NCBI GenBank assembly: GCA_030640325.1
Contig: DAOWJM010000084.1
Coordinates: 1-11,439, forward strand
From: Dehalococcoidia bacterium
GTDB lineage: Bacteria > Chloroflexota > Dehalococcoidia > Dehalococcoidales > BS750m-G39
DNA: 11,439 bases
Direction of reading: 5' to 3'
The notes below the pieces were generated by a model. It was not told the origin of the DNA. It made no database searches and worked only from the letters and a program-made list of their open reading frames with translations. A program made the position numbers and the translations under genes. Positions 7,123 to 11,439 of this stretch are shown here, piece after piece; position 1 is the first letter of the stretch; each line of letters starts with the position of its first letter.

Positions 7123-8214
7123 ATGAATATAAGACCTGCTGTAAGACAGCTAGCGAGAAAATCTTACGAGGCAGAATCAGAGCCACCAAGAGAGAATATC
7201 TTGGACTGTGCCCTGGGGAGGAACTCCTTTGGAACTTCAGAGAAGGTGGTGGAATTGGCTAAGCACTACGACTGGTCTGATTTACGGCATCACCCTGATA
7301 CCAGCTATAAGGATTTAAAACAGGAAATCTGCAAATTTTGGTCTGATTATGCCGATTTAAAGGTAGCCAATGTCAAGGTTGCCAATGGTTCTTGCGTGGT
7401 TCTATCAAGGCTTAATAAGCTTTTCATAGAGCCAGGGGTTAAAGTGCTGGGTTATATGCCTCAATTCAAGGAGTACATGCTTGAAGTCGCAGTACTGGGC
7501 GGAAATTATGAAGCGGTTCCCTTGAACCCCCAAGAAGGCTTCAAGTTCAATACGGATAGGCTTCTTGGCAGAATAAAGCCGGATTACTGCATAGTTTATA
7601 TTGATAATCCCAATAATCCCACCGGACAGTTCATTAGTCTGAGCGAGATTAGGACAATCGTCAAGGAGGCGGCAAGGAAGGACACCATAGTTATAATTGA
7701 TGAGGCTTATGGTGACTATGTGGAGGAGAAGCACTCTGCGGTTAATCTAATTAATAAATACAAGAATTTAGTGGTGACACGCACCTTCACCAAGGGTTAT
7801 GGTATTGGTCGATTCAGAGTAGGCTATGCCATTTTATCAACTGAATTGGGCGACTACTATAATAGAATTGAACTTCCCTTCTCCGTCTCTACAATGGGTG
7901 CAGCCTTAGCCAGAGAGGCTATTCTAGACCAGGATTTTATTCTCAACCTGAGGCAACAGGTTAAAGATGAGAAGGAGAAGCTGACCAAAGAACTGAGCCA
8001 AAGAGGTTATCTTATCGGTGAAACTTGTGAGTATTGCCCGCTATTCATCCTGGGGCATAAGGATAAGAATGTTGACTTAAAGGGGGAACTACTAAGTAAA
8101 GGCATTCTGACTACATCAGGAACTGACTGGGAAAACTTGGGCAAGAATTATGTCAGGGTTAATACCCATCCCGGAGCTGAAGATTTCCTCGCCCGGCTGG
8201 AGAGGAGAAGGTGA
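7123..8214 (+). CDS. Class I/II PLP-dependent aminotransferase (HisC/threonine-phosphate decarboxylase-like)
   Basis: A 363-residue fold-type I PLP enzyme. Visible landmarks are DNPNNPTG (161-168), IIDEAYGDY (191-199) with Asp193 and Tyr196 around the cofactor, the Schiff-base Lys224 in TFTKGYGIGRFRVGY (221-235) with Arg232 for the phosphate, and Arg345 in YVRVNTHPG for a substrate carboxylate. Length and motif order fit the histidinol-phosphate aminotransferase group, which also contains threonine-phosphate decarboxylases and aromatic aminotransferases. The usual N-terminal NENPYG-like motif appears here as CALGRNSFG (29-37), so the substrate is uncertain and no hisC call is made. AGGAGG at 7112-7117 is 5 nt from the ATG. 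An 86-nt gap separates it from the CoA-transferase. Its TGA overlaps the GTG start of the pseudoprotease by 4 bases. Confidence 0.85.
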   Translation: MNIRPAVRQLARKSYEAESEPPRENILDCALGRNSFGTSEKVVELAKHYDWSDLRHHPDTSYKDLKQEICKFWSDYADLKVANVKVANGSCVVLSRLNKLFIEPGVKVLGYMPQFKEYMLEVAVLGGNYEAVPLNPQEGFKFNTDRLLGRIKPDYCIVYIDNPNNPTGQFISLSEIRTIVKEAARKDTIVIIDEAYGDYVEEKHSAVNLINKYKNLVVTRTFTKGYGIGRFRVGYAILSTELGDYYNRIELPFSVSTMGAALAREAILDQDFILNLRQQVKDEKEKLTKELSQRGYLIGETCEYCPLFILGHKDKNVDLKGELLSKGILTTSGTDWENLGKNYVRVNTHPGAEDFLARLERRR

Positions 8215-9323
8215 GAGGCCTCCCTAATCTGGGTCGGATTTTCGGGGTTAGCCTACGGTTACATTATACCTGGGCTATGGCTTTTGTCTTGATAACAGCA
8301 ATGGTGGTGACTCAGTTCCCCGAGGCTTACCCCTTATGGCAAAGGATAACTCTTGGGATAGCCGCCAGCTTGCTTTTTTTCATATCTGTAAGTGTTCGTG
8401 AATTTGTTATCAGTCTTACGGCTATCAGTAGAGGTATCCCGGTGAAGAGTATTACTTTATTTGTCTTCGGCGGAGTGTCTCAGGTAACTAAAGAAGCCAC
8501 TCGCCCTATTCTTGAGCTGTTGTTGGCTGCGGCTGGACTTTTGTCCAGCCTGGTAATAGCCGGAGTGTTTTACGGGATTTATGCTGTATTGGTGAACGCT
8601 GGCAGTATTGTGATTGCTGGACTCATCCAATGGTTAGCTTTTATTTATTTCATGCTGTTTTTATTCCATTTTATTCCTGGTTTCCCTCTAGATGGAGGCA
8701 GGGCCTTGCGGGCACTGCTATGGAAAGTGACTGACGATTATGAGCAGGCAACACGTATTGCTAGCTGGGCTGGATGGGGTATTGGCTTACTCTGTATTGT
8801 TGGTGGGATTCTGTTACTGATTGTCGGACGTCAATGGTTTGTCGGACTAGTGCTGACTGGCATGGGGTGGGTTTTGCAGACCGCAGCAGCACAGAGTCGT
8901 CGTCAGGCGGTACTGCATGAAGCTCTTCAAAGCATTATAGCTCAGGATCTAATGACTAAGGAATATCCTCTTATCACCCCCCAGTTCAGCCTTGGTCAAT
9001 TAGTCCGGGATTACATTACAGTTACCGGGCGGCGCTACTTTGTCGTAGTTGACGGTGTTAAACTGCTAGGGATTGTGACTATGCGTAATGTAAAATCAAT
9101 ACCTAAAAAGCGTTGGGACTCTACCCACATAGGTGAAATTATGACACCCGCTAGTGAGCTTAAGGCTGCTCATCCACAACAACCAGCAGCAAGCCTGCTT
9201 GAGCAAATGGATGAGTTGGGAATCGACCACATGCCAGTGTTAGAGGAGGATAAAGTAATTGGCATTGTAGCTCGTGATAGCCTAATTCATTTGGCTAAGA
9301 CCCGAGCCAAGCTTGGAATATAA
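8211..9323 (+). CDS. M50-like membrane pseudoprotease with CBS pair, paralogue of the protease at 540
   Basis: A 370-residue protein that aligns over its length with the active M50 protease at 540-1661, by eye about half identical in conserved stretches such as IPVKSITLF and IPGFPLDGGR. The zinc motif is lost: where the paralogue has AHELAHSL this protein has VREFVISL, so both histidines are replaced (Arg63, Ile67) while Glu64 remains. The Asn of NLIPGFPLDGG is His153, and the conserved Gly-Pro of AAAGPACS has become AAAGLLSS. Asp161 of DGG is kept. The hydrophobic segments and both CBS domains (about 245-298 and 306-362) are intact and there is no frameshift, so it seems to be kept as a non-proteolytic membrane protein, perhaps binding substrates or nucleotides like known inactive intramembrane protease homologues. 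GTG start 8211 overlaps the aminotransferase stop (GTGA), with AGGAG just upstream. Confidence 0.88.
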   Translation: MRGLPNLGRIFGVSLRLHYTWAMAFVLITAMVVTQFPEAYPLWQRITLGIAASLLFFISVSVREFVISLTAISRGIPVKSITLFVFGGVSQVTKEATRPILELLLAAAGLLSSLVIAGVFYGIYAVLVNAGSIVIAGLIQWLAFIYFMLFLFHFIPGFPLDGGRALRALLWKVTDDYEQATRIASWAGWGIGLLCIVGGILLLIVGRQWFVGLVLTGMGWVLQTAAAQSRRQAVLHEALQSIIAQDLMTKEYPLITPQFSLGQLVRDYITVTGRRYFVVVDGVKLLGIVTMRNVKSIPKKRWDSTHIGEIMTPASELKAAHPQQPAASLLEQMDELGIDHMPVLEEDKVIGIVARDSLIHLAKTRAKLGI

Positions 9324-9335
9324 TCGCTGCCCAGC

Positions 9336-10820
9336 CTAATTACAGCAATCTTCCCGTCCAGCGATAAGTTGTTGACTGCCTTGAGTAGTTACCAATAACG
9401 CCTGTCCAGAAATTTCGTCAATAACCTTCCTTTGTCGGATTTCCTTAGAGTAGGCTCTCCATTCAGCTTTGAACCATCGGAAGGGGCTTTCTGCCTGCGA
9501 CCATATTCGCAACCTCAAGTCACGGGGGTCATCAGTTACCCACGACACGCGTGTAATGCTGGTAAGGGGTGTACCGGTGACTATCTCAACCTCATAACGG
9601 TCGCGCTTAATCCCCATGGTCAATAACCCCTGCCGATAAATACTCCAATCTACCTGAACACGATTTCTGGGGGCAGCCCTGGTTCGTAAGTAGAGCCGAC
9701 AATCCTCAGGATTGTCAGGACTTAACCAGTGCCATTCCTGAATACTGGTAAGAAACGGGAAGGAACTCACTCGACTAACCTGGTAACTACTCCGCTTGCC
9801 CTCAGGAGGACATTCCCCAACCACGTCCTCCCACTCCTGCCACTTAATATAGGACTCATTCTTATGCTCCAGCCTACCATTACCGATAAGAACTTCACCA
9901 ACAACGTCCTCCCAATAATCTGTTCCCGGTAGCCAATTAGCTTTATGTTCGAAAGCACCACCACTAGCAAAGACAGAGCATTCTATAGGTCCGCCAAAGA
10001 GATAACGGAGGATTTGCTCCGCCATGAACCCAGCTACCTCGTCTAAGACTCTAAAATCGCTATGAGCGTACTCTCCATAGTAGATTACATCAGCCCCTTC
10101 AGAATATTGAGCTGAGATTGGTATAGCGCTGTCATCCATATTTCTGGGCCAGGCGTCAATTCCACCGATATCAAATTGCACACTAGACGGTGCAGCTTCA
10201 CCTGATATGAAAGCTAGCCAGTGTTTATTGCTACTCACCCAGCTCCCATCTTGAGAGCTATCGTAGTAGGCTACAGAATTACAAACCCCTCGGTCCGACA
10301 GTAACCATCGGGCTCGACAATAATCCAATACGGAGCCACCACCAGTAACATAATACTCGTCCAGACTCTTAACAGGGCTATTGATAGTTACCACCAGTGC
10401 CACCTTGTCAGCTAAATCGCCTACATTATGTGCTACTGCATAAAGGGCTGCCTTACCTCCAGCACTGTGCCCAATTAAGATTAGATTCTTCTCATCATGG
10501 AAATGCTTATCGATGTTGTCAGCGATGTTATTAGCCCAAGTATCAATATCTACATCATTGGGATAGCACCTGTTCAATGTATCAACCCGTATGTTAGTGC
10601 CAGGAGTGGATTGTTCGTAGTCAAGGATATGTGCCGGTAGCTGTTCCAGGATGGAATCAGCCAAAAGCTGCAAATCACAGATACTGCCACCAGCACCATG
10701 AAGAAAAACGAAGTTTAACTCCTTGACCTGAACAGGGTCTTCCAGCGCTGATTGTGCTGAACTACAGAAGCCAAGTTGGACGAACAGTCCAATGGCTATT
10801 AGCAATGCTAACCGTTTCAT
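9336..10820 (-). CDS. Secreted alpha/beta hydrolase (lipase/esterase-like) with repeat-bearing C-terminal region
   Basis: A 494-residue exported protein. Residues 1-25 form a signal peptide (MKR, a hydrophobic core, then AQSA before LED). FVFLHGAGG (37-45) is the oxyanion-hole strand and GHSAGG (117-122) the nucleophile elbow, with Ser119 the expected nucleophile; His253 in YAHSDF is the best candidate for the catalytic histidine. The acid residue is not certain. The alpha/beta hydrolase domain ends near 275. Residues 280-494 are an unrecognised Trp- and charge-rich domain with two 27-residue repeats at 291-317 and 318-344. The mature protein has nine cysteines, including a terminal DCCN, so disulfides are possible. 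The substrate is unknown. The gene is convergent with the pseudoprotease, 12 nt between stops, and has its own promoter; upstream of the ATG only a weak GGGA is visible as a ribosome-binding site. Confidence 0.82.
   Translation of the reverse strand: MKRLALLIAIGLFVQLGFCSSAQSALEDPVQVKELNFVFLHGAGGSICDLQLLADSILEQLPAHILDYEQSTPGTNIRVDTLNRCYPNDVDIDTWANNIADNIDKHFHDEKNLILIGHSAGGKAALYAVAHNVGDLADKVALVVTINSPVKSLDEYYVTGGGSVLDYCRARWLLSDRGVCNSVAYYDSSQDGSWVSSNKHWLAFISGEAAPSSVQFDIGGIDAWPRNMDDSAIPISAQYSEGADVIYYGEYAHSDFRVLDEVAGFMAEQILRYLFGGPIECSVFASGGAFEHKANWLPGTDYWEDVVGEVLIGNGRLEHKNESYIKWQEWEDVVGECPPEGKRSSYQVSRVSSFPFLTSIQEWHWLSPDNPEDCRLYLRTRAAPRNRVQVDWSIYRQGLLTMGIKRDRYEVEIVTGTPLTSITRVSWVTDDPRDLRLRIWSQAESPFRWFKAEWRAYSKEIRQRKVIDEISGQALLVTTQGSQQLIAGREDCCN
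9789..9950 (-). repeat. Two tandem 27-residue protein repeats in the hydrolase C-terminal region
   Basis: Unit 1 covers residues 291-317 (9870-9950) and unit 2 residues 318-344 (9789-9869). Each begins EHK and has WEDVVGE at the same offset (303-309 and 330-336), giving an exact 27-residue period with diverged sequence between. The match is at protein level; DNA similarity is limited to a short stretch around ACGTCCTCCCA on the + strand. Confidence 0.75.
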
Positions 10821-10849
10821 AATGCACTTAATCCCGCGCTCTCAGACAA

Positions 10850-10878
10850 AAGGTAGCACTTGCTCCAATGAGTGTCAA
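10850..10878 (-). promoter_or_regulatory. Candidate sigma70-type promoter of the secreted hydrolase
   Basis: On the minus strand a perfect TTGACA (10878-10873) is followed after 17 nt by TACCTT (10855-10850, three of six consensus bases). The leader to the ATG at 10820 would be about 20-25 nt. It stands back to back with the tRNA promoter on the other strand. Confidence 0.45.
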
Positions 10879-10888
10879 CATTGCAATT

Positions 10889-10918
10889 TTGCCGACATGG
10901 GAGGTTTTAAGGTATAAT
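10889..10918 (+). promoter_or_regulatory. Promoter of the truncated tRNA-Ser
   Basis: TTGCCG (10889-10894) and a perfect TATAAT (10913-10918) are 18 nt apart. The tRNA 5' end at 10928 lies 10 nt beyond the -10 element, a spacing expected for a tRNA transcript with almost no leader. The promoter appears intact even though the tRNA is not. Confidence 0.55.
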
Positions 10919-10927
10919 TTCAAGCAA

Positions 10928-10987
10928 GGAGAGGTGTCCGAGTGGTTTATGGTGCCGCTCTCGAAAAGCGTTGTTGTGGGTGCCACC
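10928..10987 (+). tRNA. Truncated tRNA-Ser(CGA): 5' part through the variable arm, no T-arm or 3' acceptor strand
   Basis: The sequence starts with the 5' acceptor strand GGAGAGG, then TG and the D-arm TCCGAGTGGTTTATGG, as in bacterial tRNA-Ser. The anticodon arm follows (stem CCGCT/AGCGT with one C-T mismatch at its base, loop CTCGAAA), giving anticodon CGA at 10962-10964. The long class II variable arm is present as GTGG-GTG-CCAC (10976-10986). After that the similarity stops: no GGTTCGAATCC T-arm and no CCTCTCC strand follow anywhere before the window ends. A GCTCC at 11010-11014 could pair weakly with the 5' end, but the segment between cannot form a T-arm. The piece cannot be a working tRNA as written. 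Options are a relic left by recombination or integration, or a 5' half used in some other way. Confidence 0.6.
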
Positions 10988-10990
10988 TAG

Positions 10991-11121
10991 TCCCCCCAGA
11001 TATGATTTCGCTCCGTCTGGTTTAGGCAAAAGCCAGAGTTTGTATCTGGCTGTGCCACCGAGTGCTGGCGGGTGCTAAACAATCCGTTAGCAAAACGTTA
11101 GCAAGGGAACACACCGGATTG
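10991..11121 (+). other. Hairpin- and repeat-rich non-coding stretch after the tRNA fragment
   Basis: Several inverted repeats follow one another. CCAGA/TCTGG pair at 10996-11000 and 11016-11020. AGCCAGA/TCTGGCT at 11031-11037 and 11045-11051 form a perfect 7-bp stem with a 7-nt loop. CACC/GGTG pair at 11056-11059 and 11071-11074. CAATCCG/CGGATTG at 11080-11086 and 11115-11121 enclose two direct copies of CGTTAGCAA (11085-11093, 11096-11104). A further near-identical pair, GTGCCACC(T/G)AG, is at 10980-10990 and 11052-11062. If the tRNA promoter is active, all of this would be transcribed. No known RNA family is recognised; it could be a structured RNA or the scar of an inserted element. Confidence 0.4.
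11085..11104 (+). repeat. Direct repeat CGTTAGCAA, two copies
   Basis: Two perfect 9-bp copies at 11085-11093 and 11096-11104, separated by two A bases, so one helical turn (11 bp) apart. They sit in the loop of the CAATCCG/CGGATTG inverted repeat. A TGCTAA at 11073-11078 and a TTGCTAA near 11204 are inverted relatives. The arrangement could suit a protein-binding site. Confidence 0.55.
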
Positions 11122-11259
11122 AGGATGGCCTGTCTTTGTTGTACATTTGTCTTTTTGTCAAAATTACCACTATTCATGGCAGATTTCTTAACAATAAGCG
11201 CTTTTGCTAAATTTGAAGTAGGGTTATAATTTCAATACAATGCTTATCGGAGGCCAAAC
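11122..11259 (+). promoter_or_regulatory. AT-rich leader with candidate promoter for the zinc-ribbon-like gene
   Basis: This AT-rich stretch completes the 439-nt gene-free interval that begins at 10821. A perfect TATAAT lies at 11225-11230, with a weak TTGCTA 15 nt upstream. The 11-mer TATAATTTCAA is shared exactly with the tRNA promoter at 10913-10923. GGAGG at 11249-11253 is the ribosome-binding site of the next gene. No rho-independent terminator is visible. Confidence 0.4.
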
Positions 11260-11439
11260 ATGGTAAGTGAGTTTCAGGAATTCGACTGCAAGGCCTGTCC
11301 GTTTTGCAACTGTACTCTTGATATGTCTAAAGACTTCTGTGCTGACATCAACCTGCGTCATGGGCTGTGCTTATTCGAATGCCATAACTGCGGCACTGTA
11401 TATGAAGTGGTGCCGGTTATCGCTGCCTGGCAGGCTCAC
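11260..11439 (+). CDS. Cysteine-rich zinc-ribbon-like protein, N-terminal part (3' end outside window)
   Basis: An open frame of 60 codons runs from the ATG at 11260 to the end of the window with no stop. GGAGG at 11249-11253, 6 nt before the ATG, and a TATAAT further upstream support a real gene. The visible part has nine cysteines: CKACPFCNC at residues 10-18, Cys27, Cys37, and CHNCG at 41-45. The CxxC pairs at 13-16 and 41-44 look like the two knuckles of a zinc ribbon, followed by TVYEVVPVIAAW. I do not recognise a specific family; a small zinc-binding protein or the N-terminal ribbon of a larger one are both possible. The distance from the truncated tRNA and the separate promoter suggest independent transcription. 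Confidence 0.65.
   Translation, partial: MVSEFQEFDCKACPFCNCTLDMSKDFCADINLRHGLCLFECHNCGTVYEVVPVIAAWQAH

Noticed and set aside
7405..7734. 109-codon open frame on the minus strand
   Set aside because: It lies wholly opposite the aminotransferase, whose motifs are all in the + frame.
9307..9316. 10-bp palindrome CCAAGCTTGG near the end of the pseudoprotease
   Set aside because: It is inside coding sequence, has no loop or T-tract, and is expected by chance.
11031..11051. Perfect 7-bp hairpin considered as a rho-independent terminator
   Set aside because: It is followed by GTGCCACC and not by a run of T, so it does not fit an intrinsic terminator.
11071..11110. TGCTAAACAATCCGTTAGC... considered as an integron attC site
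   Set aside because: The core would need RYYYAAC and GTTRRRY; GCTAAAC and GTTAGCA each deviate, and no gene cassette is adjacent.
11125..11229. 34-codon + strand frame in the intergenic region
   Set aside because: Its AGG is directly against the ATG with no spacing, and its stop lies inside the TATAAT of the next gene's promoter.

Overview
The window reads as a chromosomal segment of an uncultured bacterium, most likely a Chloroflexota member close to Dehalococcoidia. That guess rests on gene content: a Thi4-type thiazole synthase, a geranylgeranyl-reductase family flavoprotein, M50 proteases with C-terminal CBS pairs, and several family III CoA-transferases. No rRNA or other definitive marker is present, so the taxonomy is inference. 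Coding density is high, ribosome-binding sites are of the AGGAGG type, and all genes but one lie on the + strand.

Positions 3-3658 look like one operon. It holds the 3' end of thi4, a small two-helix membrane protein, an apparently active M50 (site-2-protease type) metalloprotease with a CBS pair, a geranylgeranyl-reductase-like FAD enzyme, and a GreA-family factor with an extra N-terminal domain resembling the SAM-like core-binding domain of tyrosine recombinases. Gaps are 41 nt or less, with two overlaps.

Positions 3755-9323 form a second + strand block behind a plausible sigma70 promoter. It contains a family III CoA-transferase, a crotonase-family hydratase, a second family III CoA-transferase, a class I/II PLP aminotransferase, and a second M50-CBS protein. 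The CoA genes suggest activation and hydration of a carboxylic acid as its CoA thioester; the substrate cannot be read from the sequence. The last gene is a clear paralogue of the first protease, but both zinc-binding histidines of HExxH and other active-site positions are replaced, so it looks like a pseudoprotease that keeps its membrane scaffold and CBS sensor.

Positions 9336-10820 (- strand, convergent) encode a secreted alpha/beta hydrolase with a GHSAGG nucleophile elbow and a C-terminal region carrying two 27-residue repeats.

Positions 10821-11259 are non-coding. They hold divergent promoters, the 5' two-thirds of a tRNA-Ser(CGA) that breaks off after the variable arm, and a run of small inverted and direct repeats. 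The window ends inside a cysteine-rich zinc-ribbon-like gene (11260 onward).

The points most worth following up are the protease/pseudoprotease pair, the GreA fusion, and the truncated tRNA with an intact promoter followed by hairpin-rich sequence.
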